Shown: positions 36,201 through 45,021 of the stretch, piece by piece
Position numbering within the stretch: the stretch's first letter is position 1
How the letters are laid out: every line of letters starts with the position of its first letter
Assembly: GCA_002163135.1 (NCBI GenBank)
Contig: MAAN01000004.1
Span: 57,333 to 121,332, forward strand
DNA from: Alphaproteobacteria bacterium 46_93_T64
Lineage (GTDB): Bacteria; Pseudomonadota; Alphaproteobacteria; Sneathiellales; Sneathiellaceae
DNA length: 64,000 bases
Direction of reading: 5' to 3'
Notes under the pieces: model-generated
The model's input: the letters and a program-made list of their open reading frames with translations, nothing else
Databases searched by the model: none
Told to the model about the DNA's origin: nothing
Translations under genes and position numbers: made by a program

Positions 36201-36345
36201 ATTTGTATGTAAACAGATAAATAATACAATAAAATTTTAATTTAAATGTCTTGAAATAGAAATATTTATCAAAGTTTTAACTCTTCCATGACCAATTGAT
36301 TACTTGTTGTACCAAATTAGTAAATAAGTTGTATTGGAGTGGATA

Positions 36346-36795
36346 ATGTTGAAGAAGATTTCTCTCGGCCTTGTAATGGGGTTGTTTCTGATTGTTGGGT
36401 TTGCAAACGCAGCGGACAAAAAATCTCATGTTCTTTCGATGATGGACAAAGCTGTTGAGCATTATAATTCAGTGGGCCAGGACCAAGCATTTAAGGATTA
36501 TAATCAAGCTGGTGATTATAAAAATGGCGAGTTTTACGTTATTGCGCAATCGTTGATTGATGACAAAATTATTTTCCACGGTGTTAATGCAAAACTAATC
36601 GGTAGAAACCTTACTGGTATTAAAGATACCGACGGGAAAAAATTCATTAGCGATATGATCACCACTGCGAAGGGTGAAGGTAAAGGTTGGGTTTCCTATA
36701 AGTGGCCACATCCTGAAACCAAGAAAATTGCTCAGAAGCATACGTATATCAACCGTATTGGCGACATCATGTTGATGATTGGTTACTACGAATAA
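36346..36795 (+). CDS. Secreted single-Cache-domain protein
   Basis: 149 residues from ATG 36346, behind TGGAG. A signal peptide is clear: MLKKISLGLVMGLFLIVGF, then a probable cleavage after ANA. The rest looks like a soluble single Cache domain: a long helix (VLSMMDKAVEHYNS), AFKDYNQAGDYKNGEFYV, FHGVNAKLIGRNLTGIKD and KGWVSYKWPHPETKKIAQK. Such domains bind small ligands, often carboxylates. It lacks any membrane or signalling domain, so a ligand would have to be passed on. The chemoreceptor gene 85 bases downstream is the obvious candidate partner, by inference. Confidence 0.85.
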   Translation: MLKKISLGLVMGLFLIVGFANAADKKSHVLSMMDKAVEHYNSVGQDQAFKDYNQAGDYKNGEFYVIAQSLIDDKIIFHGVNAKLIGRNLTGIKDTDGKKFISDMITTAKGEGKGWVSYKWPHPETKKIAQKHTYINRIGDIMLMIGYYE

Positions 36796-36806
36796 AAAAT
36801 AAAATG

Positions 36807-36847
36807 CCATCTGAAAATCGGCCGAATTTCACGGCCGCTTCAGGTGG
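36807..36847 (+). other. Strong hairpin between Cache protein and chemoreceptor genes
   Basis: CCATCTGAA (36807-36815) pairs with TTCAGGTGG (36839-36847), one G-U pair, enclosing an inner CGGCCG/CGGCCG pairing. No T-run follows, so it may be a weak terminator, a stabilising mRNA hairpin, or a processing site that gives unequal amounts of the two proteins. Confidence 0.55.
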
Positions 36848-36879
36848 GATAAATGGTTTAGTAGCTAAAGGATATTGAC

Positions 36880-38661
36880 ATGAGTTTGCGGAACATGAGC
36901 ATCTCTTTAAAACTTTTCATCTCTCCAGCGATTTTCACAGTTGCGCTGATTGTATTGGGCATTATTTCCATTACAGGAAAACAGCAAGGCATGAGTACGA
37001 TGGAGTCGTTGAACGTGCAAGCGAAGGCGAAAACAGGTGCGGCCTATCGTTTTCAACGAGACTTGCAGGCATTCAACGGCAATGTATTTCGTTTGATCTC
37101 GCAACTGAGTGCTGGAGTTGAGGAAGAAAAGCTCGCAAAGTTTCGTGAAACGCTTCTTGCTTATTTAGAAGGTACCAAAAAGAGCCTTGGCGATTTTATT
37201 GCCAATGGTCAGTACACAGATGAAGAACTAGAGCTCCTGAATAAACTCTCTGTTGAATTAGGGACTTATAGTGAAGACACACAAGGCGTCATTGAAATGA
37301 CCGAAGTTGATGGCAGTACGGCTGTCATTATGATGATGAGTGCCGATGAAAAATTCAATGTCATGTATAAATCCATCGATACGATTGTTGAGATTTGGCA
37401 GGCAGATGGAGATACTGAATTTGCTGAGGCAGTTGCTAGCGGTGAAGCAAATATTCAGCAGTTTATCTGGATTAGTGTTATTGCTTTCCTTATCGCAGGT
37501 GCCGTGACGGTTTGGATTACTCGAATGATCCGCAAACCTGTTCAATCGTTGACATCTGCCATGGCAGAACTGTCAAGCGGGAACCATTCTGTCGATATTC
37601 CGTCTCATGAAGAGCAGAATGAGATAGGTGAGATGGCACGGGCTGTTCTTGTGTTCAAAGACAATGCGATCGAACAAGAACGCTTGCAAGCAGATGCCAA
37701 ACGACACGCTGAAGAAGAAGCCGATCGTGAGCATCGAGCGCGGGAAGATGAAGAACGGCGTCTTAGTACTGAACGAGAAAGAGATCAACGAGACGCCGCT
37801 GAAAAACAAGAACGTGCTGATCGGGTTTCTGCATTGATCCAGAATTTTGAGACACGTATTTCTGAATTATTATCAACGGTCTCTATGGCTGCACGTGAGT
37901 TGCAATCAACAGCCAGTTCTATGTCAGTAACCGCAGGTAGCTCTCAGGAACTTGCAGAAGGCGTTGCCGCTGCATCGAGTGATGCGTCCCGCAATGTGCA
38001 AACAGTTGCGGCTGCCGCAGAAGAGCTCACCTCATCCATTAACGAGATTAGCCGTCAGGTTCAGCAAGCATCTGAAGTTTCTGAAAAAGCAGTTGTAGAA
38101 GCAGGTAATAGTACGAATTCTGTTTCTGCACTGGCTGAAACGGCTAAGAAAATCAGTGAAGTTGTTAACATGATTAGTGATATCGCTGGACAGACAAATC
38201 TGTTGGCGCTGAACGCGACAATCGAAGCCGCTCGTGCTGGTGATGCGGGTAAGGGTTTTGCTGTTGTTGCATCGGAAGTAAAGAACCTTGCTAATCAAAC
38301 CGCAAAAGCAACTGAAGAAATTGCGCAACAAATAGAAGATATGCAAACTGCTACGGACAGTGCAGTAACCGCGATTTCCAGTATTGATGATGTTATTTCC
38401 AGCATTCGCCAATCAACGGTGGGTATATCCTCTGCCATTGAAGAGCAAAGTGCGGCGACCAATGAAATTTCTCGCAATGTTCAGGAAGCATCAAACGGCA
38501 CAAGTGAAGTTTCAAACAAAATTGGAACCGTGTCAGAGAAAGCCAGCGAAACCGGTGCTGCTGCGGAAGAAGTTCAATCAGCAGCTTCCCGTCTTGAGGA
38601 GCTCTCTCAGTCCCTTAAAAAGGACATTGAAGGCTTCTTGCAGGAAGTACGCGCTGCATAA
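36880..38661 (+). CDS. Methyl-accepting chemotaxis protein
   Basis: 593-residue membrane chemoreceptor. Membrane helices lie at about 10-32 and 195-213, enclosing a mostly helical periplasmic region (33-194) that looks like a four-helix bundle rather than a Cache fold. A HAMP domain (about 215-270) leads to a highly charged helical linker (about 270-315, rich in Glu and Arg). The signalling tip is [20 protein letters not shown] followed by [16 protein letters not shown]. The tail ends EVRAA with no CheR-binding pentapeptide. It ends in a strong terminator. The ligand is unknown. Confidence 0.95.
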   Translation: MSLRNMSISLKLFISPAIFTVALIVLGIISITGKQQGMSTMESLNVQAKAKTGAAYRFQRDLQAFNGNVFRLISQLSAGVEEEKLAKFRETLLAYLEGTKKSLGDFIANGQYTDEELELLNKLSVELGTYSEDTQGVIEMTEVDGSTAVIMMMSADEKFNVMYKSIDTIVEIWQADGDTEFAEAVASGEANIQQFIWISVIAFLIAGAVTVWITRMIRKPVQSLTSAMAELSSGNHSVDIPSHEEQNEIGEMARAVLVFKDNAIEQERLQADAKRHAEEEADREHRAREDEERRLSTERERDQRDAAEKQERADRVSALIQNFETRISELLSTVSMAARELQSTASSMSVTAGSSQELAEGVAAASSDASRNVQTVAAAAEELTSSINEISRQVQQASEVSEKAVVEAGNSTNSVSALAETAKKISEVVNMISDIAGQTNLLALNATIEAARAGDAGKGFAVVASEVKNLANQTAKATEEIAQQIEDMQTATDSAVTAISSIDDVISSIRQSTVGISSAIEEQSAATNEISRNVQEASNGTSEVSNKIGTVSEKASETGAAAEEVQSAASRLEELSQSLKKDIEGFLQEVRAA

Positions 38662-38694
38662 ATTAAGTCACATACATTGACCGTTACAGCTGAG

Positions 38695-38723
38695 CCCTGA
38701 AAGAGAAATCTTTCAGGGTTTTT
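38695..38723 (+). terminator. Rho-independent terminator of the chemoreceptor gene
   Basis: CCCTGAAAGA (38695-38704) pairs perfectly with TCTTTCAGGG (38709-38718) around a GAAA loop and is followed by TTTTT. It sits between convergent genes and works on the plus strand. Confidence 0.92.
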
Positions 38724-38727
38724 ATGT

Positions 38728-39510
38728 TCAATCGGTTCGAACATCTGGTAGCCACCCTGTCGAGAAGTTTGTAATAGGATCACCTGGATAATCAGTTTCC
38801 ATTGAGAATAGATCTCCCCGATATAGATAATGGCCGCGGGACAGCAATTTTCCTGCTGAATTCACAAAAAACCGATCAACTTCCGCAATGGGTGCCGCCA
38901 TATCGCATTCCAACAATTTTGACGCTTCATAATCGGTTAGGCCAACGGTTAGGTTTTGGTGGGCATGAGCGATAGGATCAGGTGAATGTTTACTCACCAG
39001 TTTCGCAATGGTTTGAGTGTTAAGGTCGTCTTCTGGGAATAGCTCAAACAGGTCTCTATTGACATAAATATCCATTAGACAATAGGGAACACCTTGGTGG
39101 CAGCGCAATTTTCGAACGCGTACATAACTGTTAAATGCTCTGTATTTTCCCAATAAGTTAGCCGGTAGAGGTGTTGGATTGCCTATTTCAAGAACACGTA
39201 TTTCCTGCTCGCTTCCAATTAACCCTGCTGCAATTTTCTCTCGCAATGGATTAGAGGTATCATCAGAGGTCACAAAAGTACCGCGCCCGCGCTGGCTATT
39301 CACCAACCCTTCATCAGACAGGAGTTGTATTGCCTGACGAACAGTTATTCGGCCGACTTGAAATTCTTTGCAAAGCGCAGTGATATTGGGGATGCGGTCG
39401 CCTTTACGCCACACACCTTTGATAATCCGGCTCCGCAGGATATTTGCAACTTTCAAATACAGCGATACACGAGAGGTGAAAGAGCTGTGGTGATTTTTAG
39501 TTAGTCCCAA
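38728..39510 (-). CDS. GntR-family regulator with UTRA domain
   Basis: 260 residues. The N-terminal winged helix has YLKVANILRSRIIKGVWRKG, then ITALCKEFQVGRITVRQAIQ and the wing GLVNSQRGRGTFV. The C-terminal ligand-binding domain (about 95-255) is UTRA/HutC type. The start appears to be TTG at 39510, overlapping the end of the upstream crotonase gene, with GGGA eight bases before it. It is the last gene of the AtuA-like/crotonase operon and probably senses a pathway intermediate to control that operon. Confidence 0.88.
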   Translation of the reverse strand: MGLTKNHHSSFTSRVSLYLKVANILRSRIIKGVWRKGDRIPNITALCKEFQVGRITVRQAIQLLSDEGLVNSQRGRGTFVTSDDTSNPLREKIAAGLIGSEQEIRVLEIGNPTPLPANLLGKYRAFNSYVRVRKLRCHQGVPYCLMDIYVNRDLFELFPEDDLNTQTIAKLVSKHSPDPIAHAHQNLTVGLTDYEASKLLECDMAAPIAEVDRFFVNSAGKLLSRGHYLYRGDLFSMETDYPGDPITNFSTGWLPDVRTD

Positions 39511-40316
39511 TTTGGTTCCCGCTTTTCTAAAAAGGCATTGATGCCCTCACGCGCGTTGTCGCTTTTAAGGCACTCATCGAGCTGGGATCTGAGGAAGGGT
39601 AGAGCTGCGTCAAAATCCATATCATCTTGCGAGTTATAGGCCGCGAGGCCGAGTTGCATCGTCGAAGGAGCGAGGCTCGCCAGATCCGTTGCAATTTTTT
39701 GCACTGTCGCATCTAGGTCATTTGCAGGAACCGCATTATTGATTAAGCCGGTTACGGTGGCCTCAGCGGCGCTGATACGCTCGCCGCGCATGATAAAATC
39801 AAGGCCTTGGCGCTTATTCATCACGCGGAACAGTCCAGCCATCACCATAAATGGCCAGATGCCTCGTTTAATTTCCGGCGCAGAAAAATGGGCTTGATCA
39901 GCAGCATATGCATGGGTTGCGTTACAGACGAAAAGAAGAGCACCGGCAAAAACCGGTCCTTGAATTTTTGCGATAACCGGTTTGTTCATATGACGGAGGC
40001 GAAGCGCTATGTCATCCGTTTCCCCGCGTTTGGGTACATTGGATTGTGGTCCTTGATCTTCGCCGCCGCTCATGGTGCGTAAATCACCACCGGCACAAAA
40101 AATATCCCCCATTGCTGCCAATATGACAACGCGAATATCACGGTTGGTTTTTGCGTAATCAAAAGCAAAGATGAGCTCATTACTCATGGTTGGATTAATT
40201 GCGTTCTTTCTTTCCGGCCGGTTCAGGGTAACGGTCAGAATATGATCTTCTTGAGACAGTTTGATGGTTGTGAAATTTAGACCTTCAAGGCTCAAATTTT
40301 CAGATGGGTTTGTCAT
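39501..40316 (-). CDS. Crotonase-family protein with an altered active site
   Basis: 271 residues with the enoyl-CoA hydratase/isomerase fold. Seen: LNRPERKNAINPTMSNEL, the oxyanion stretch IFCAGGDLRTM, and a second loop GPVFAGALLFVCNAT where true hydratases have GGG-C-E. The first catalytic Glu is replaced by a hydrophobic residue, while the second is kept in APEIKRG. The reaction may be isomerisation, hydrolysis or C-C bond cleavage rather than hydration. It lies 22 bases after the AtuA-family gene and overlaps the GntR gene, suggesting a role in the same CoA-ester pathway. Confidence 0.88.
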   Translation of the reverse strand: MTNPSENLSLEGLNFTTIKLSQEDHILTVTLNRPERKNAINPTMSNELIFAFDYAKTNRDIRVVILAAMGDIFCAGGDLRTMSGGEDQGPQSNVPKRGETDDIALRLRHMNKPVIAKIQGPVFAGALLFVCNATHAYAADQAHFSAPEIKRGIWPFMVMAGLFRVMNKRQGLDFIMRGERISAAEATVTGLINNAVPANDLDATVQKIATDLASLAPSTMQLGLAAYNSQDDMDFDAALPFLRSQLDECLKSDNAREGINAFLEKREPNWD

Positions 40317-40338
40317 TTTCGATCCTTCTTCGGAAACG

Positions 40339-42108
40339 TTAAATAATGGCGGCAGGTAGTTTCAAAGTGCGGGAGCGTAAATACTCTCCCATGGTTTTGG
40401 CCTGACCATCGATCCGGTCATTGGCTGCCACCCCTTCGCCCAAGATGCCGTAAATCATGAAGTTCACTGCACGAATGTTGGGAAGATCAAACCGCTTGAT
40501 CTCAAAGGGCACCATATCGGGCATGAGCTCTTTTAGCTTTGCCTCGTCTAGATTGTGATAGAGCCATGAATAAGCGGCGTCCGTTTTAGCCCAAATGCCC
40601 ACATTGGCAGCTCCGCCCTTATCTCCGGATCGGGTACCAAAAACGCGACCAAAGGCGATTTCTGTCATGTTTTCATCGGCAATTGCTGAAATATTGACGG
40701 GAAGTTTTTGAGCGTCAATTTCTTCGTGAGCAAACTGGCTTGTGGGTAAAATTACATCCGAATTACCGTCCATATGCACTGTTTCTTGGATGTGCCGGCT
40801 GTCGACAAGCGCAGGCCAATGGATAACAAAAGGGCCGCCGGCGCCGGGGGCCGAACGACCACTGAAACCCGGATAGTTCGCAAGTGCCAGCTCTATAATC
40901 TTTGCTGAAAACACGCGACCCGCCAATTTGGCATTCGAAGATTTCACAGAAATGCGAAGGCTGGCAAAGGCTTCTTCGTTTCGCATCGCATTCTGTTTAT
41001 CTGTTCGGATCAGATCAATAGAGACATCATCAAATTTGTCTTTGCCGCCAACGAGCCGGAAAAGCTCGTCAGTGAAGATTTTCGCTTTCTGTTCGATATC
41101 CAGTCCGGTAAGCAACAATTCCATACTGTTGCGATACCCACCCATGATGTTCATGCAAACTTTGTGGCTTGTTGGTGGATTGCTTCCCTTGCAACCACTA
41201 ACGCGAACCCTGTCATCCCCGACTTGATCAATGGAGAGCGTATCAAAATGACTGATAACATCGGGGTTTTTATATGCGGGATCGTTTATTTCATACAAAA
41301 GCTGGGCGGTAACCGTTCCCACGGAGATCAATCCTCCGGTTCCGGGGTGTTTGCAAAGTGTGAAGCTGCCATCAGCTTCAATTTCTGCGATGGGATAACC
41401 CACATTTTGAAAAGATGGGACTTCCTCAAAGAAGGAATAGTTGCCACCGCAAACCTGGGTTCCGCATTCAATCAAATGACCTGCGGCGATTGCGCCCGCC
41501 AAGGCATCAAAACTGTCTCTCTCCCACCCAAATTTCCATGCGGCGGGGCCCATAACAACTGCAGCATCGGTTACGCGAGGGGCAATAACAACATCGGCCC
41601 CTTGATCCAGTGCGTGTTTAATACCCCAACCACCCAAATAGGCATTGGCCGTTGCTGGACGTAGGTCTGTATCGCCTAGCCTTTTCCCCGTATCGATGTT
41701 GGAGAAGTCTTCACCGCCCGCGTTCAGGTCTTTGAGACGTGGCATCAAATTATCGCCGTTAATATAGGCGACATTACAAGCTATCCCGAGTTCGTTGGCA
41801 ATTGCCTCAATGGCCTCGGCCATTCCTTTGGGATTTAATCCACCTGCGTTACTGACGATTTTGATCCCTTTTTCCATGCAGGGTTGGAGCACGTCCTGCA
41901 TTTGTTTGAGGAATGTTCCGACATATCCCTGTGAAGGATCTTTCATTTTCTTGGCAAACAAGATCGACATGGTGAGTTCTGCGAGATAATCACCGGTCAA
42001 AACGTCAATGGGACCACCTTCCACCATCTCTTTGGCGGCGCTGAGTTTATCTCCATAAAATCCACTGCAATTGGCGATGCGGATAACATCTGGTCGCGAA
42101 TTTTCCAT
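40339..42108 (-). CDS. AtuA-family protein (acyclic terpene utilisation-like, DUF1446)
   Basis: 589 residues. Seen: IRIANCSGFYGDKLSAAKEM at the N-terminus, DVLTGDYLAELTMSILFAKK, KIVSNAGGLNPKGMAEAIEA, VVIAPRVTDAAVVMGPAAWK and GRVFGTRSGDKGGAANVGIW, all features of the AtuA/DUF1446 family. The founding member is needed for citronellol/geraniol breakdown in Pseudomonas, but its chemistry is not well defined and many homologues lie in other CoA-ester pathways. Followed by a crotonase and a GntR regulator, with no carboxylase genes nearby, so terpene use is not proven. It includes the extra C-terminal domain. Confidence 0.88.
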   Translation of the reverse strand: MENSRPDVIRIANCSGFYGDKLSAAKEMVEGGPIDVLTGDYLAELTMSILFAKKMKDPSQGYVGTFLKQMQDVLQPCMEKGIKIVSNAGGLNPKGMAEAIEAIANELGIACNVAYINGDNLMPRLKDLNAGGEDFSNIDTGKRLGDTDLRPATANAYLGGWGIKHALDQGADVVIAPRVTDAAVVMGPAAWKFGWERDSFDALAGAIAAGHLIECGTQVCGGNYSFFEEVPSFQNVGYPIAEIEADGSFTLCKHPGTGGLISVGTVTAQLLYEINDPAYKNPDVISHFDTLSIDQVGDDRVRVSGCKGSNPPTSHKVCMNIMGGYRNSMELLLTGLDIEQKAKIFTDELFRLVGGKDKFDDVSIDLIRTDKQNAMRNEEAFASLRISVKSSNAKLAGRVFSAKIIELALANYPGFSGRSAPGAGGPFVIHWPALVDSRHIQETVHMDGNSDVILPTSQFAHEEIDAQKLPVNISAIADENMTEIAFGRVFGTRSGDKGGAANVGIWAKTDAAYSWLYHNLDEAKLKELMPDMVPFEIKRFDLPNIRAVNFMIYGILGEGVAANDRIDGQAKTMGEYLRSRTLKLPAAII

Positions 42109-42206
42109 TTTGGCGTTCCCCTGTTTCTTTGTTTTCTCGGATCCGTTTTCAAAAGTACTAAATATAGAACTTTTGTCCAGATAGATTTGAGAAACAGGGG
42201 AGCGAA

Positions 42207-43271
42207 TTAACCGAGTGCTATTTGGTAGAGAAATCCTGCGATAAGGGATCCCGCTAAAGCAAATCCAAGATAAAGAGAGAACACTTTTGGTTTAACCAGT
42301 GACCAAATACCAATGGCTGCCGGAATGCAAGTGACACTTCCGGCCAGCATGAATGTGAGAGCTGTTGCCGGAGACATGCCCAAATCCATAAGGCCACGGA
42401 CGAGCGGGATTGCGGCGTATCCGTTCATATAGGCTGGAATGCCGATAAGAGCAGCTAACGGCAAGGCAAACGCATTTCCGTCCCCCAAAACTTCAGCGAC
42501 ATTTTCGGCAGGCAAATATGCAACCATTAGACTTTCTAGTAGGAAGGCAAAGGTCAACCAACGCCCAAGGAACCAGGAAGTTTTTCGGCCTTCTGTCCAG
42601 AACTGGATATTTCGAGAGGAGGTTTTCCAAAACGCCCATTGAACGTCAATTTCGGATTGAAGGCTGCTTCCGCATGATGGCGTTGCAATGTCCCTTAGAC
42701 CATTCGCCAGCAGCCCGGTTTTAGAAATACCCAGCGTTACATACCCGGCAAATAAACCCATGCCAATGGCGGCAGCAGTTTTAACAAGGGCGAAATCAAT
42801 CCCAAGGCTTGCAGCCGTCAAGATAAACATTTCTGGATCCATGATGGGGGAGGCAATGCAAAACGCCAGAACAGGAGCGAGCGGGACACCGCCTGCAAGT
42901 AGGCCAGCAACCAACGGAATGACGCCGCAAGAGCAGAAAGGTGATAAAGCACCAAATACAGAGGCAACGGCAATGGCACGAACCGGATTTCCCTCAAACG
43001 CGCGGGCAACAAGTTGATCGGCGCCCGATGCCTTTAAGTAAGCTGCAGTTCCCACAGAAAGCATTAAAAATGGAAAAATTTCAAAAAGCGCTGTCCCTGT
43101 AAAAATTAGTCTACCGGGAACCTCCGCCATATCATGCAGGGCTAATCCAATGACAATCACGACACTTAGGATTACAGGGGCGCCTAGGCTCTTCTTAATG
43201 GAAATCAACATGTCGATAAAGGTTGGGCGAACTGGCAGTTCAGACTGGGCCGAGGGGGAGATGTTAGTCAT
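42207..43271 (-). CDS. Permease of the COG0701 (ArsP/YraQ-like) family
   Basis: 354 residues with about eight to ten membrane helices. Seen: the family's cysteine motif SPFCSCGVIPLVAGLLAGG and SPIMDPEMFILTA, and in the second half AALIGIPAYMNGYAAIPLVR and LAGSVTCIPAAIG. A soluble central stretch carries PSCGSS. Family members export organic arsenicals (ArsP) or have unknown cargo. It overlaps by eight bases an ArsR-type regulator with four C-terminal cysteines, which suggests a metal or metalloid cargo by inference. I saw no arsC or arsB nearby. Confidence 0.85.
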   Translation of the reverse strand: MTNISPSAQSELPVRPTFIDMLISIKKSLGAPVILSVVIVIGLALHDMAEVPGRLIFTGTALFEIFPFLMLSVGTAAYLKASGADQLVARAFEGNPVRAIAVASVFGALSPFCSCGVIPLVAGLLAGGVPLAPVLAFCIASPIMDPEMFILTAASLGIDFALVKTAAAIGMGLFAGYVTLGISKTGLLANGLRDIATPSCGSSLQSEIDVQWAFWKTSSRNIQFWTEGRKTSWFLGRWLTFAFLLESLMVAYLPAENVAEVLGDGNAFALPLAALIGIPAYMNGYAAIPLVRGLMDLGMSPATALTFMLAGSVTCIPAAIGIWSLVKPKVFSLYLGFALAGSLIAGFLYQIALG

Positions 43272-43581
43272 TCACAAGTTCCTTTTGTTCTATGCAGCAT
43301 TCTGTCGCCAATACATGGATCACATAGGTGAGGGTCGACAAATTTGCGCAGCACATGACGGTGCGTCCGGACTTTTCTTGGGTGATTAGCTCTGCCGCCA
43401 TTAAGCCTTTTAAATGAAAGGCGAGAGTGGAGGCCGGAAGAGACATGCGTTTCCCAATCTCACCGATGGAGATTCCGGGCATGCCTACCTTCACAAGCAA
43501 TCTGAATATTTCAAGCCGAGTTTCGTTGCCAAGTTCGGCCAATATTTTGGCAATCTCATTTGTTTTCATAAAAAACAACAT
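43264..43581 (-). CDS. ArsR-family regulator with C-terminal cysteine pairs
   Basis: 105 residues. Winged helix: ILAELGNETRLEIFRLLVK, ISIGEIGKRMSLPASTLAFHLKGL and a wing with EKSGRTVMCC. Two Cys pairs, Cys77-78 and Cys95-96, could bind a thiophilic metal or metalloid, unlike the CVC motif of classic ArsR. The start ATG at 43581 has GAGAG upstream; an ATG four codons on is possible. The stop overlaps the permease start by eight bases. Probably a repressor released by metal binding, controlling its own operon. Confidence 0.87.
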   Translation of the reverse strand: MLFFMKTNEIAKILAELGNETRLEIFRLLVKVGMPGISIGEIGKRMSLPASTLAFHLKGLMAAELITQEKSGRTVMCCANLSTLTYVIHVLATECCIEQKELVND

Positions 43582-43603
43582 AATCTCTCATGCACTATAT
43601 TAC

Positions 43604-43627
43604 AACCATAAAACTAGTTATGTGGTT
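43604..43627. promoter_or_regulatory. Imperfect inverted repeat upstream of the ArsR gene
   Basis: AACCATAA (43604-43611) and TTATGTGGTT (43618-43627) flank a central AACTAGTT palindrome (43612-43619). It lies 23 bases upstream of the ArsR start, where an autoregulatory operator would be expected. Confidence 0.4.
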
Positions 43628-43800
43628 ATTTAAGCTGAATTCCATAGATTTAGCCGAAAAAGTACTGAAATTGAAAAGTTTTGGGTTGCGTGTGAAGGGG
43701 CGCTGACGGCAATGTATAGGCCGTACTGAAATAGTGACTGCATAATAATAAGACTGCTGTTTTGGGAGAAGTGGCGACAGAACGTTTAGGGAGAGATTTA

Positions 43801-44946
43801 ATGGGTAAGATGAATTTTGTGAAGGCGGGCTTAATGGGCCTTTCTTTGTGTGTTGCTGGCACTGCGATGGCAGAGCCAGTAAAAGTTGGCATGATCACCA
43901 CATTGTCAGGCGGCGGATCTGGCCTTGGCGTGGATGTTCGTGATGGCTTTATGCTTGCGGTTAAACAGGCCGGTAATAAAGATCTGAGCGTTGTGATCGA
44001 AGATGATGCACGGAAACCAAGTCTGGCTGTGCAAATTGCCGATAAGATGATCCAAAGCGAAAAAGTGGATATCCTGACCGGTATTATTTGGTCAAATTTG
44101 GCGATGGCTGTTGTGCCAAGTGCCGTCGCGCAAGGAAAAATCTACATTTCACCAAATGCTGGTCCAAGTAAATTAGCGGGTAAGGGATGTCATCCCAATT
44201 ACTTCAACGCATCCTTCCAAAACGATAACCTTCCAGAAGCCATGGGCGCCTATGCCTCAGAGAATGGATTTAAAAACTCGTTCATTATTGCGCCAAACTA
44301 CCCAGCTGGTAAAGACGTGCTAAACGGCTATAAACGTTTTTATAAAGGGAAATTGTCAGCAGAAGTATACACCAAGCTTGGCCAAAAAGATTATGCCGCT
44401 GAAATCGCGCAGATCCGCGCCTCCGGTGCAGATAGCGTGTTTATTTTCTTGCCAGGCGGCATGGGTATTGCCTTCATGAAGCAATATGCACAATCTGGCG
44501 TGGATATTCCTGTTCTAGGACCAGCCTTCTCATTTGATCAAGGTATCTTGCAAGCTGTTGGTGCTTCTGCACTCGGCGTGAAAAATACATCGCATTGGAA
44601 TAAAGATCTGGATTTTGCTGCGAATAAGAAGTTTGTTGCGAGTTTCCAAGCTGAATACGGCCGTCTTCCATCACTTTATGCGGTGCAAGGGTTTGATACT
44701 GCCAGCCTGATCTTGTCAGCAATGGCAAAAGCCGATGTAAAAGATACAGAAGCATTCCGCGCTGAACTTAAGAAAATTGATATCGCATCTCCACGTGGCC
44801 CCCTAAAATTTGGGAATAACCAACATCTTATCCAAACAATTTACGTTCGTGAAGTGATCAAGGAAGGCGACATTTATACCAATAAAACCAATGGTGTCGC
44901 TATTAAGGATCATCAAGACGCTTATGCTGTAGATTGCAAAATGTAA
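43801..44946 (+). CDS. ABC transporter substrate-binding protein, branched-chain amino acid type
   Basis: 381 residues from ATG 43801, behind GGGAGAG. The signal peptide MGKMNFVKAGLMGLSLCVAG leads to a probable cleavage after AMA. Mature features: VKVGMITTLSGGGSGLGVDV, VDILTGIIWSNLAMAVVPSA, ISPNAGPSKLAGKGCHPNYF and YAVQGFDTASLILSAMAK, the type I periplasmic-binding fold of LivK/AmiC-like proteins. The pair of cysteines (CHPN and the terminal VDCKM) could form a disulfide. Ligands in this family range from branched-chain amino acids to amides and aromatic acids. The permeases and ATPases follow after a terminator-like hairpin. Confidence 0.93.
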   Translation: MGKMNFVKAGLMGLSLCVAGTAMAEPVKVGMITTLSGGGSGLGVDVRDGFMLAVKQAGNKDLSVVIEDDARKPSLAVQIADKMIQSEKVDILTGIIWSNLAMAVVPSAVAQGKIYISPNAGPSKLAGKGCHPNYFNASFQNDNLPEAMGAYASENGFKNSFIIAPNYPAGKDVLNGYKRFYKGKLSAEVYTKLGQKDYAAEIAQIRASGADSVFIFLPGGMGIAFMKQYAQSGVDIPVLGPAFSFDQGILQAVGASALGVKNTSHWNKDLDFAANKKFVASFQAEYGRLPSLYAVQGFDTASLILSAMAKADVKDTEAFRAELKKIDIASPRGPLKFGNNQHLIQTIYVREVIKEGDIYTNKTNGVAIKDHQDAYAVDCKM

Positions 44947-44965
44947 TCTTGGTACTTTCCGATTT

Positions 44966-44997
44966 AGAGGCGCAGTTTTCTGCGCCTCTTCTTTTTT
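44966..44997 (+). terminator. Hairpin terminator/attenuator after the binding-protein gene
   Basis: GAGGCGCA (44967-44974) pairs perfectly with TGCGCCTC (44981-44988), flanked by A/T, and is followed by TTCTTTTTT. Placed between the binding protein and its permeases, it would let the binding protein be made in excess. Confidence 0.85.
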
Positions 44998-45021
44998 GTC
45001 AAATTTTGAGTATGTAAAAGA

